A DNA stretch of 16,430 nucleotides, taken from an uncultured Megasphaera sp. (lineage in GTDB: Bacteria > Bacillota > Negativicutes > Veillonellales > Megasphaeraceae). The notes below the pieces were generated by a model, which ran no database searches, had not been told where the DNA came from, and saw nothing but the letters and a program-made list of their open reading frames with translations. This document shows positions 7,250 to 14,391 of the stretch, piece by piece. The position numbers and the translations under genes are program-made. How positions within the stretch are numbered: position 1 is the first letter of the stretch; every line of letters begins with the position of its first letter. Where the stretch lies: assembly GCA_900554215.1 (NCBI GenBank), contig USGG01000044.1:1-16430 (forward strand), given 5' to 3'.

Positions 7250-7615
7250 ATGTCAGACGCCTCGTTGGGAAAGGCCGGCGAAGAAGCCGCCGTTAAGTAC
7301 CTCTGCCATACCCTGGGCTATACAGTCCTCAGCCAAAATTACCGCAATCGCCTGGGAGAAATAGACATTATCGCCCAAGACGGAGACACCCTCGTCTTCG
7401 CCGAAGTAAAAACGCGCCGGTCGCAGCAGTGCGGCAGGCCCGCCGAAGCCGTAGAAAACCGCAAGCAGCGAAAGCTGTCCCTCGTCGCCTTGTCCTATAT
7501 GACGCGGCACCAGTGCTGGCACATGCCCTGCCGCTTCGACGTCGTCGAAGTCATCTCTTCGCCGCGGGGATTTCACATTCATCATATACGCCACGCCTTT
7601 TTGAGCCAGGCATAG
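7250..7615 (+). CDS. yraN: YraN/UPF0102 family putative endonuclease
   Basis: 121-residue protein of the UPF0102 (YraN) family, which has a PD-(D/E)XK nuclease-like fold; its cellular role is not settled, though it is commonly linked to DNA recombination or repair. Family marks are LGKAGEEAA (6-14), RNRLGEIDII with Glu37/Asp39, and VFAEVKTR with Glu52 and Lys54 forming the nuclease-like triad. Near the end CRFDVVEV and HIRHAF are also typical. An upstream in-frame ATG at 7199 would add 17 residues, but AAAGGAG at 7235-7241 sits 8 bases before the ATG at 7250 and family members begin near the LGKxGE motif, so 7250 is preferred. It leads the yraN-comM-dprA cluster. Confidence 0.9.
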   Translation: MSDASLGKAGEEAAVKYLCHTLGYTVLSQNYRNRLGEIDIIAQDGDTLVFAEVKTRRSQQCGRPAEAVENRKQRKLSLVALSYMTRHQCWHMPCRFDVVEVISSPRGFHIHHIRHAFLSQA

Positions 7616-7624
7616 GAGACACCC

Positions 7625-9145
7625 ATGTTTTCACGTACGTATGGAGCCACCGTATTCGGGCTTCACGGCAATATCATAACAGTCGAAACGGACATTTCCA
7701 ACGGCCTTCCGGCTTTTGAAATCGTAGGGCTGGCAGCGACATCCGTCAAAGAATCGAAGGAGCGGGTCCGCTCGGCCATCAAAAACAGCGGCTATGAATT
7801 CCCCATGCGGCGCATTACGGTAAATTTAGCGCCGGCCGATTTGAAAAAAGACAGCGCCGGCCTCGACGCGGCCATCGCCGCCGGCATCATGGTATCGAGC
7901 GGCCAAATTCCGGCCGAGCTGTGCCGCCAAACCCTGTTCATCGGCGAGTTGGCCCTGGATGGGACGATTCGCCCGGTCGCAGGCATCCTGTCTATGGTGC
8001 TGCAGGGCGCCGAAGAAGGCTTTCACACCTGCTTCGTCAGCAAGGAAAACGCCGCCGAAGCGCTGCTGTGCAGCGCCATGACGGTCTATGCCGTCGAATC
8101 CCTGTCAGACATTATTTCCCATTTGCTGGGTCTTGTCCGCCTCTCTCCGGCCGCGGCCGGAGACGTATTTACAGACCGGCCGGACTACCGCGTCGATTTT
8201 TCAGAGGTCCAGGGACAGTTTACGGCCAAGCGTGCCCTAGAAATCGCCGCGGCCGGCGGCCACAACGTCCTGCTCATCGGCCCGCCCGGTTCCGGCAAGA
8301 CCATGCTGGCCAAGAGAATTCCTACGATTCTGCCGCCCATGAGCCTGCGCGAATCGCTGGAGGTGACGAAGATATACAGCGTAGCCGGCCTGTTTCAGCA
8401 GTCGAAAATGCTGGCGCAGCGGCCCTTCCGCAGTCCTCACCATACGATTTCCACAGCGGGCCTCATCGGCGGCGGCACGATTCCCAAGCCCGGCGAGGTG
8501 ACCCTGAGCCACAACGGCGTCCTGTTTCTCGACGAGCTGCCCGAGTTTCCCCGGTCCGTACTGGAAGTGCTGCGCCAGCCCCTGGAGGATTTCGTCGTCC
8601 ACATCTCCCGGGTCAACGCCTCCCTGTCCTATCCGGCCCGCTTCATCCTCATCGCCGCCATGAATCCCTGCCCCTGCGGCTTTTTCGGCAGCTCCGAATC
8701 GAATTCCTGCACCTGCACAACCGGCGAAATCCGCCGGTATGTCCGCAAAATATCGGGCCCTCTCCTGGACCGCATCGACCTGCACGTCGCCGTAGACCGG
8801 CCCAAATACAAGGAACTGATTACGACGATACCTCAGGAATCGTCCGAAGCGATCCGCAGCCGCGTCCTGGCCGCCAGAGAGAGGCAGGAACGGCGGCTCC
8901 AATCGTACGGCCTGTCCTGCAACGCCCACATGGGCCATCGGGAAATCAAAGAAACGTGCCGTCTTTCAAGGGGCGCCCAGGACCTGCTGCAAACCGTATT
9001 CGACACGATGAAGCTGAGCGCCCGCAGCTGCGACCGCATCGTCAAAGCGGCTCGGACGATTGCCGACCTAAACGGGGACGAACACATACGAAGCGAACAC
9101 ATTGCCGAAGCGGTAAGCTACCGCAATACATTGCAAAGGGTGTGA
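7625..9145 (+). CDS. comM: ComM/YifB family Mg-chelatase-like AAA+ ATPase
   Basis: 506 residues, normal for the family. ComM is a hexameric AAA+ helicase that promotes branch migration when transforming DNA is integrated into the chromosome; YifB homologs are widespread also in species not known to be competent. An N-terminal Lon-protease-like fold domain (about 1-170) precedes the ATPase core: Walker A GPPGSGKT (219-226), Walker B GVLFLDE (298-304), then a four-Cys cluster NPCPCG...CTC (Cys349, 351, 362, 364) and GPLLDRIDLHV, followed by the C-terminal Mg-chelatase-like helical domain. The start has GGAGA overlapping the yraN stop (TAGGAGA, 7613-7619), so the two are coupled; dprA follows after 4 bp. 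Confidence 0.95.
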   Translation: MFSRTYGATVFGLHGNIITVETDISNGLPAFEIVGLAATSVKESKERVRSAIKNSGYEFPMRRITVNLAPADLKKDSAGLDAAIAAGIMVSSGQIPAELCRQTLFIGELALDGTIRPVAGILSMVLQGAEEGFHTCFVSKENAAEALLCSAMTVYAVESLSDIISHLLGLVRLSPAAAGDVFTDRPDYRVDFSEVQGQFTAKRALEIAAAGGHNVLLIGPPGSGKTMLAKRIPTILPPMSLRESLEVTKIYSVAGLFQQSKMLAQRPFRSPHHTISTAGLIGGGTIPKPGEVTLSHNGVLFLDELPEFPRSVLEVLRQPLEDFVVHISRVNASLSYPARFILIAAMNPCPCGFFGSSESNSCTCTTGEIRRYVRKISGPLLDRIDLHVAVDRPKYKELITTIPQESSEAIRSRVLAARERQERRLQSYGLSCNAHMGHREIKETCRLSRGAQDLLQTVFDTMKLSARSCDRIVKAARTIADLNGDEHIRSEHIAEAVSYRNTLQRV

Positions 9146-9149
9146 CGCC

Positions 9150-10256
9150 ATGACGATACAGGACATCGAAAAAGAACGGCTCTATACGGCGGCCCTCGCC
9201 TCCCTGCCCGGGCTGGGCTCCCGCCGCGTCTGCTCCCTGATCGGCCGGTTCGGCTCTGCCGCGGCTGCCTGGGACGCTTCGGCCGTCGACTGGCAAGACG
9301 CAGGTATACCAGAAGCCGTCGGTACGGCGCTGACGGACGCTCGGTCCCGCTACGATTGGGACGAGCAGCTCCGCCTGCTTTCCCGATACCATACGAAGCT
9401 CGTCGCCTTGCGGGAAGACGACTATCCCCAGCTCCTCCGCGAAACGTATAATCCGCCTCCTGTACTATACTATCAGGGAGCGCTGCCGCAGTTTCCCAAA
9501 GCGGCAGCCATCGTCGGCGCCCGCAAGGCCACGCCGTACGGCAGGAACGCCGCCCAGACCCTGGCGGAGCAAATGGCCCGCAGCGGCATCGCCGTCGTCA
9601 GCGGCGGAGCCCGCGGCATCGATACCAAAGCACACCGGGGAGCCTTAGCCGGCAAAGGGATTACCTGCGCCGTCGTAGCCAACGGCCTGGACACGGCCTA
9701 TCCGCCGGAAAACAAGTCCTTATTTGCGGACATCATAGAAAAAGGCGGCTCCGTCGTCAGCGAATACGCTTTCGGAGTCCGCCCTTTGGCTATCAATTTT
9801 CCATCCCGTAACCGCATCATCGCCGGCCTGTGCCGCTGCGTCGTCGTGACCGAGGCGGCCCTGCGCAGCGGTTCCCTCATTACAGCCGATTTTGCCCTCG
9901 AAGAAGGGCGGGACGTCTTCGCCGTCCCCGGCAGCATTTATTCGGAAATGAGCAGAGGGACGAACGCTCTCCTGCGCAAGGGAGCCATCGCCCTGACGGG
10001 CATTGAAGACATCCTGTCCGAATATGGCTGGGACGCAGAGGAAAGAGAACAGGCCGCTCTGCCATTCTCCCTCACGCTGCTGGAAGAAGCCCTGTTGGAG
10101 GCTCTGCCCTGCGACCAACCCATGACTCAGGACGAGCTGGTCGTCAAAACGAAGCTGCCGCCGTCTCAGCTGAGTCCCCTGCTGCTGAAGCTGCAGCTGT
10201 ACGGCCTCATTGAAGAAACAGGCGGCACGTCGTATGTCAAAAAGCCCGTGCAGTAG
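9150..10256 (+). CDS. dprA: DNA processing protein DprA (Smf)
   Basis: 368 residues. DprA binds incoming single-stranded DNA during natural transformation, protects it and loads RecA. An N-terminal helix-hairpin/SAM-like region (about 10-60, with SLPGLGSRRV) is followed by the Rossmann-like core: IVGARKATPYG (121-131), SGGARGIDTKAH (151-162), NFPSRNRIIAG (216-226) and RSGSLITA (239-246), all family signatures. A winged-helix C-terminal domain (about 310-365, TQDELVVKTKL...LLKLQLYGLIEE) completes the long form. The ATG is 4 bp after comM with a weak AGGG site inside the comM end, suggesting coupled translation. It ends only 3 bp from the stop of the convergent response regulator, with no terminator between. 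Confidence 0.96.
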   Translation: MTIQDIEKERLYTAALASLPGLGSRRVCSLIGRFGSAAAAWDASAVDWQDAGIPEAVGTALTDARSRYDWDEQLRLLSRYHTKLVALREDDYPQLLRETYNPPPVLYYQGALPQFPKAAAIVGARKATPYGRNAAQTLAEQMARSGIAVVSGGARGIDTKAHRGALAGKGITCAVVANGLDTAYPPENKSLFADIIEKGGSVVSEYAFGVRPLAINFPSRNRIIAGLCRCVVVTEAALRSGSLITADFALEEGRDVFAVPGSIYSEMSRGTNALLRKGAIALTGIEDILSEYGWDAEEREQAALPFSLTLLEEALLEALPCDQPMTQDELVVKTKLPPSQLSPLLLKLQLYGLIEETGGTSYVKKPVQ

Positions 10257-10259
10257 CTC

Positions 10260-10961
10260 CTATCCTTCGGCAAAGCGGTATCCCGCGCCCCATACGGTTT
10301 CAATATAGATGGGCTGCGTCGGATCAGGCTCTATCTTTTCACGGATGCGGTTGATATGAACCATAACCGTCGCCGTATCGCCGGCGGCGTCCAAGCCCCA
10401 AACCCGGTCAAAAATCCGCTCGCGGCTGAATACGATGCCCGGATGCTTAGCTAAAAAGGCCAGCAGCTCGAATTCCCGGTTGGTCAAAAATGCTTCCTTG
10501 CCCTGGGAAAAAACACGGTGCTTTTTTAAATGGATTTCCAGCTCGCCGACCTTGAGGACATCCTCGTCCTTCGGTGCGGCGCTGGCGCGGCTCGTCAGCC
10601 GTTCATAGCGGCTGATATGAGCCTTGACCCGGGCCACCAGCTCGCTGGGGCTGAAGGGCTTGCTGATATAGTCGTCGGCTCCTAGTCCCAGGCCACGGAT
10701 CTTGTCGATATCTTCCCGCTTGGCCGATACCATGAGAATGGGAACGTCTTTCTGCGCCCGTATTTCCCGGCAGACCTGAAAGCCGTCCATGCGCGGCAGC
10801 ATAATATCCAATAAAATTAGATTGTATTCATCAGCTAACGCTTTTTCCAAGCCGGTTACCCCGTCTTCGGCAATATCGACTTCAAAATCGTTCGCTTCCA
10901 AGTAATCCCGCTCTAATTCCGTAATTTCCTTATTGTCTTCAATGATCAAAATGCGCTTCAA
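10260..10961 (-). CDS. OmpR/PhoB-family response regulator
   Basis: 233 residues. The receiver domain (1-115) has the acidic pocket Glu8/Asp9, phospho-acceptor Asp52 (LILLDIMLP), Ser79 and Lys101 (ISKPFSP). A winged-helix DNA-binding domain (about 135-230) follows, with LTNREFELLAFLAKHPG, FSRERIFDRVWG, DTATVMVHINRIREKIE and a C-terminal GAGYRF hairpin, the OmpR signature. The start is TTG at 10959-10961: AAAGGAGG lies 6-7 bases upstream and the family consensus begins with KRILIIEDN. An ATG further upstream would run into the kinase gene and has no ribosome site. It follows the kinase stop by 2 bp, so the two are coupled. The order kinase-then-regulator is the less common one. Confidence 0.95.
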   Translation of the reverse strand: MKRILIIEDNKEITELERDYLEANDFEVDIAEDGVTGLEKALADEYNLILLDIMLPRMDGFQVCREIRAQKDVPILMVSAKREDIDKIRGLGLGADDYISKPFSPSELVARVKAHISRYERLTSRASAAPKDEDVLKVGELEIHLKKHRVFSQGKEAFLTNREFELLAFLAKHPGIVFSRERIFDRVWGLDAAGDTATVMVHINRIREKIEPDPTQPIYIETVWGAGYRFAEG

Positions 10962-10963
10962 TG

Positions 10964-12442
10964 CTATTCCTCCTTTGCAAAGGGCAGCCGCATGGAAATC
11001 GTCAGGCCGCCGCCCTTCGTTTCCTCCGCCCAAATCGAACCGTGCAGCGATTCGATAATCTGCTTGGCAATCGCCAATCCCAGACCGCTGCCCTTCTTTA
11101 CGTCCGTACGGGCCGCATCGGTCCGATAAAAGCTGTCGAACAATTTCGGCAAGCTTTCGGCAGGCACGCCGGCGCCGTGGTCGACAAAGGAAACGACGAC
11201 GGACTCGCCGTCCTCGGCAATGACGATTTCTACGTCGGCCTTGGGCGTCGTCTTATATTTTACGCAGTTCGTCAGCAGGTTTTCCACGACTCGCCGAAAT
11301 TGGTTCCGGTCTATAGCGACGACCGCCGCGCTCTTATGTCCCTGGAGCGTCAGCGTCACGCCCTGCTCGGCCAGCGTCATAGCTGTCTCGCCGATGACGT
11401 CTTCAAAATACCGGTATATCGGTACGACTTCCAGCGAAAAGGGAATGCGTCCCAAATCCAGCTTGGAAAACAGGAACAGGCTGTCTACGAGCCGCTCCAT
11501 AGCGCAGGCCGTGTCGTAAATTTTATCGACATATTGGCGCTGCTTTTCCGGCGTCCTGGCAATGCCCTCGCGAATACCGCTGGCATAGCCCTTCAGCAGC
11601 GTAAGAGGCGTCGCCAAATCATGCGAAATACCGGCGATAAGTTCCTTGCGGTTCTGCTCATACTTTTGCCGCTCTTCCCGCACCTTCCGCAGCTCCTTGC
11701 GCATGTCGTCAAAATCGCGGCACGCCTGGCCCAATTCATCCTGCGCCGGCACGACGAGGGGATATTCGAGGTTCCCTTTTTGAATTTCCGCCGCTGCCCT
11801 CCGCAGTTCTGCCAGCGGCTCAATAATCTGCCGCGACAGGAGGCGCGACAGGTACAGTCCCAGCCAGATGATGACGATGATGGAAAGGATGAGGACAGCA
11901 AACAACACGATTTCCAGCACATCCTCCAAGGCGTCGTCGGCATTGTACGACGTGACAAAGGGCATGTGCCCGGCCGCCCATATTACCGTGTCGCGACGAG
12001 GCGAAGAATAAATAAAGGCAAAGTCCTCGTTATTCCACGACATGGCCGAGGCAGCGTCTCCGCACTGCATTTGGACTAAATGCCGTATATCGTTTTCATT
12101 AGCTCCGTCGGTGATATACAGCAGGCGGCCGTCGGCGACGATGACGGTCTGTATGCCGTGCTTTTCCAAAATCAGGCATTCTTCAAACACGTCTTCCAGC
12201 TTCAGCGAATCCTCGTTTTCTACCTTCATGCGCAGGGAACTCACCGCATAGGAAATCGACATGGACGACCCCTTTTCCGGCCACAGCAGGGCCAGCTCGC
12301 TCTGCCGCACCGTGCCGGTAAACTGCAGCCCGGCAAAGATAACTCCCCCTAAAATCGTCAGCCACACGACGGGAATGAATACCATGAGGAAATTCGTCAG
12401 CATCATCCGTTTCCGCAGCGAAATATCCCGTATCTTCAGCAA
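10964..12442 (-). CDS. Membrane sensor histidine kinase (HAMP, HisKA, HATPase_c)
   Basis: About 492 residues, inner-membrane two-component sensor and partner of the response regulator that follows 2 bp later. Numbered from ATG 12448: TM1 19-41, an extracytoplasmic sensor region of about 140 residues (42-180), TM2 181-202, HAMP to about 255, HisKA with phospho-acceptor His276 (AGISHDLATPLTLLKGY), then the ATPase with N-box VENLLTNCVKYK (Asn390/394), DHGAG (423-427) and GSGLGL (453-458). The sensor domain matches no family I can name. Start: GGGGAGGG touches the ATG at 12446-12448 with no spacing, whereas TTG at 12440-12442 is six bases away, so TTG is preferred; the difference is two residues. 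Confidence 0.93.
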   Translation of the reverse strand: MLKIRDISLRKRMMLTNFLMVFIPVVWLTILGGVIFAGLQFTGTVRQSELALLWPEKGSSMSISYAVSSLRMKVENEDSLKLEDVFEECLILEKHGIQTVIVADGRLLYITDGANENDIRHLVQMQCGDAASAMSWNNEDFAFIYSSPRRDTVIWAAGHMPFVTSYNADDALEDVLEIVLFAVLILSIIVIIWLGLYLSRLLSRQIIEPLAELRRAAAEIQKGNLEYPLVVPAQDELGQACRDFDDMRKELRKVREERQKYEQNRKELIAGISHDLATPLTLLKGYASGIREGIARTPEKQRQYVDKIYDTACAMERLVDSLFLFSKLDLGRIPFSLEVVPIYRYFEDVIGETAMTLAEQGVTLTLQGHKSAAVVAIDRNQFRRVVENLLTNCVKYKTTPKADVEIVIAEDGESVVVSFVDHGAGVPAESLPKLFDSFYRTDAARTDVKKGSGLGLAIAKQIIESLHGSIWAEETKGGGLTISMRLPFAKEE

Positions 12443-12481
12443 GACCATCCCTCCCCATTCATCGATACGTTTTCATCATAT

Positions 12482-12503
12482 ATTATACTCTATATTCATT
12501 AAA
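12482..12503 (-). promoter_or_regulatory. Promoter region of the two-component system with a TTTAATGAA box
   Basis: On the minus strand TATAAT (12482-12487) is a consensus -10, 40 bp before the kinase start. No good -35 is present. Just upstream is TTTAATGAA (12495-12503), identical to the two 9-mers at 7121-7140. It may be an autoregulatory site. Confidence 0.45.
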
Positions 12504-12541
12504 TATTTCTAAAGTTTATAAAAAGATTCATAGTGATACGC

Positions 12542-12587
12542 AAAAACACCTGACATCGTCTCAACGGACCCATATCAGGTGTTTTTT
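12542..12587. terminator. Intrinsic terminator after the acetyltransferase gene
   Basis: AAAAACACCTGA (12542-12553) pairs perfectly with TCAGGTGTTTTT (12575-12586); the 21-nt loop can form an inner GTC/GAC stem. Runs of A and T on the two sides make it potentially bidirectional. It ends the deacetylase-acetyltransferase transcript and insulates the two-component promoter. Confidence 0.88.
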
Positions 12588-12607
12588 ACATACCCATAAT
12601 ATACTTG

Positions 12608-13201
12608 TCAGATGCCTCTTGAGCCATACAAGGCAGCGTCGGCTGCAGTAATCGGACGAATAGGCCGGCAGGGATTGCCGACAGCGACAACATTGTCGGG
12701 AATATCGCGGACGACGACGCTGCCGCCGCCGATGACGACGTTGCTGCCAATCGTCACGCCGGGCATGACCTGTACGCCTGCCCCAATCCACACGTCGTGA
12801 CCTACCGTAATGGGATAGGCGTATTCCAGCCCTTGATTCCGCTGCCCTGCGTCGATGGGATGGCCGGCCGTATAAAAGCCGCAGTTCGGCGCGATAAAGA
12901 CATTGTCGCCGAATACGACCTTATTGGCGTCTAGGATCACGCAGTTGTGATTGGCAAAAAAATGATCGCCGATTTCGATATTATACCCGTAGTCGCACCA
13001 AAAGGGCTGCAATATAGAAAAGGAAGAGCCCGTCTTTCCCAATAAGGACCGCAGGATGCGTTCCTGCTCCGCCGCTGCCGACGGACGCAGCTGATTGAAG
13101 GCATAGCATAAGTCCTTTGCCCTCATCCGTTCTGCCAGCAGTTCTTCGTCATAATTGGCATCGTACACCATCTGCCGGAGCATCTTTTCTTTTTCAGTCA
13201 T
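12608..13201 (-). CDS. Maltose/galactoside-type O-acetyltransferase (left-handed beta helix)
   Basis: 197 residues, the usual length for the Maa/LacA/NodL group. These cytoplasmic trimeric enzymes move acetyl from acetyl-CoA to a sugar hydroxyl. The N-terminal Mac domain is clear (EKMLRQMVYDANYDEELLAER, about 4-25, read in two parts, then FNQLRP), followed by hexapeptide repeats: IEIGDH, VVFGDN, ITVGHD, VWIGAG, VQVMPG, VTIGSN, VVIGGG. Catalytic His114 sits in YTAGHPID, and the C-terminus has VAVGNPCRPIRPI, the family end motif. An AGAAGG site precedes the ATG. The gene follows the polysaccharide deacetylase by 21 bp, so its real substrate may be an envelope glycan precursor; maltose specificity is not implied. 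Confidence 0.9.
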   Translation of the reverse strand: MTEKEKMLRQMVYDANYDEELLAERMRAKDLCYAFNQLRPSAAAEQERILRSLLGKTGSSFSILQPFWCDYGYNIEIGDHFFANHNCVILDANKVVFGDNVFIAPNCGFYTAGHPIDAGQRNQGLEYAYPITVGHDVWIGAGVQVMPGVTIGSNVVIGGGSVVVRDIPDNVVAVGNPCRPIRPITAADAALYGSRGI

Positions 13202-13222
13202 AGCGCCTTCTGCGTCCTCCTT

Positions 13223-14074
13223 CTATGGCTCAGGAACGAATACCGCCAGCGGCCTGGTTGCGTCCCTTGCTTCCAACCCCTTATGCAGGCGCCACAGCCA
13301 CGAGCTCAGGGTACTGAAGTTCAGCCGGAAATAGAAATGGCCGAAGCTGTCAGGGCCTTCAAAAAAGGGAACCCGGGCCAAATCGAAGTGGTCGTCCCAG
13401 GGAAAATCCCGCCCCGTTTCTACAGTAAAGCCATACTCATACCCGGCAGCCCGCGTCTCTTCCATAACCATATCGTCAAATTCTCCTTCGGGAAAGGCGA
13501 TATACTTGCAGGGCTTCTGCAAATGAGATTCTATGGCCGCCTTGGATTCCCGCAGCTCCGTCCGCACGCCCTGGCGGTCAAAGCTTGTCAAGGGCTTGTG
13601 GCTCATCGTGTGAGAGCCGAATTCCATGCCGTTCCGCCCCATTTCCTGTACCTGGGCCCACGTCAGATATCCCGGCGTATCCATCAAATCGACGATGAGA
13701 AAAATCGTCCCCGTAAGGCCGTATTTTTTCATGATGGGATAGGCATGTTCATAGTTGTCGACATACCCGTCGTCAAAGGTAATCATGACCGGGCGGTCGG
13801 GCAGGCTGCCTTCGCCGCTCATATAGGCGGCGAACTGGTCCTGCGTAACCGCATGATAATCGTGGTCGTGAAGGTACTTCATCTGTTCTTCAAAATCTGC
13901 CGGCGTCATCGTCAGCACTGTTTGAAACTTGTCGTTTACCTGATGATAATTCAGGACAGGAACGCCGGTCAGCAAATAATTTGTCGAGCCGAAAAACCAA
14001 AACAGCCCGATGCCTGCTATCAGGACGGCCCCTGTCATCGCCAGGCCGGCAAGCCAAGATACGATTTTTTTCAT
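13223..14074 (-). CDS. Membrane-anchored polysaccharide deacetylase (NodB domain, CE4)
   Basis: 283 residues. An N-terminal basic stretch and one hydrophobic segment (about 6-30) anchor it, with the catalytic domain outside. CE4 motifs are visible: TFDDGY (catalytic Asp and metal Asp, about 99-104), GSHTMSH (metal His residues, about 153-159) and a motif-3 variant AFPEGEF. VPVLNYHQV near residue 40 resembles IcaB/PgaB-type enzymes, which remove acetyl groups from poly-N-acetylglucosamine; the same fold also acts on peptidoglycan or chitin oligomers. The start ATG at 14072-14074 lies 8-9 bases from AAGGGAG; a GTG two codons earlier is too close to that site. It is the first gene of a two-gene operon with an O-acetyltransferase. 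Confidence 0.9.
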   Translation of the reverse strand: MKKIVSWLAGLAMTGAVLIAGIGLFWFFGSTNYLLTGVPVLNYHQVNDKFQTVLTMTPADFEEQMKYLHDHDYHAVTQDQFAAYMSGEGSLPDRPVMITFDDGYVDNYEHAYPIMKKYGLTGTIFLIVDLMDTPGYLTWAQVQEMGRNGMEFGSHTMSHKPLTSFDRQGVRTELRESKAAIESHLQKPCKYIAFPEGEFDDMVMEETRAAGYEYGFTVETGRDFPWDDHFDLARVPFFEGPDSFGHFYFRLNFSTLSSWLWRLHKGLEARDATRPLAVFVPEP

Positions 14075-14116
14075 CGCCACGCTCTCCCTTGATGCGTACT
14101 CTAATCATTGCCTAAT

Positions 14117-14145
14117 AGAATAGCACATTTGACCTGATGACGCAA
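14117..14145 (-). promoter_or_regulatory. Promoter of the deacetylase-acetyltransferase operon
   Basis: On the minus strand TTGCGT (-35, 14140-14145), a 17-bp spacer ending in TGC, and TATTCT (-10, 14117-14122), 42 bp before the ATG. Extended -10 plus correct spacing make it credible. Confidence 0.55.
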
Positions 14146-14154
14146 GAATGGAAT

Positions 14155-14358
14155 CTAGTTTTGACAGCCCTTTACTCCCCGCCCTTCGTCCGCGGCGGCC
14201 TGCATCATATTTTCGTCTCGTCTGGCCCTGATTCCTTCCCCTGTCAGGACAACTCTCCCATCGCGTTCTGCCATGCCTTCCGTAGTAAAAAGCGCAGCCC
14301 TTGCGTCTTCCCAGCGTCTGCCAACAGCAGAATTTCCGCTTTTTCTCATAGCATTCAT
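14155..14358 (-). pseudogene. Decayed HigA-like XRE-family antitoxin
   Basis: An open stretch of 67 codons follows the ThiF gene on the same strand. From WEDARAALFT on it tracks the well-known N-terminus of HigA/XRE antitoxins (W-x-D-V-x-x-x-L-F-T-P-E-E-I-A-E-S-D-L-R-V-A-x-I-G-E-x-I-x-A-R): visible are LFTTE, MAERD, GRVVLTGE, GIRARRDEN and MMQ, then a damaged helix-turn-helix ending GVKGCQN and a stop where GVKQPVIAR would be expected. After the stop another frame reads KLDSILA, like the QLDTILK segment of intact relatives, suggesting an internal deletion with a frameshift (tentative). No HigB-type toxin gene is beside it. An AAGGAG site lies 13 bases before the ATG; a TTG at 14382 is an alternative start. 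It could also be a small expressed protein. Confidence 0.5.
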
Positions 14359-14391
14359 AAGAAAATACAATCTCCTTCGCAAAACCCGCTG

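Noticed and set aside
7921..9153. A 410-codon open frame on plus within comM
   Set aside because: It is the +1 shadow of comM; the product is Arg/Pro-rich with no domain, while comM has complete AAA+ motifs.
10961..12079. A long plus-strand open frame opposite the histidine kinase
   Set aside because: It is antisense to the kinase catalytic core, has no ribosome site or recognisable motif, and is explained by the codon bias of the kinase.
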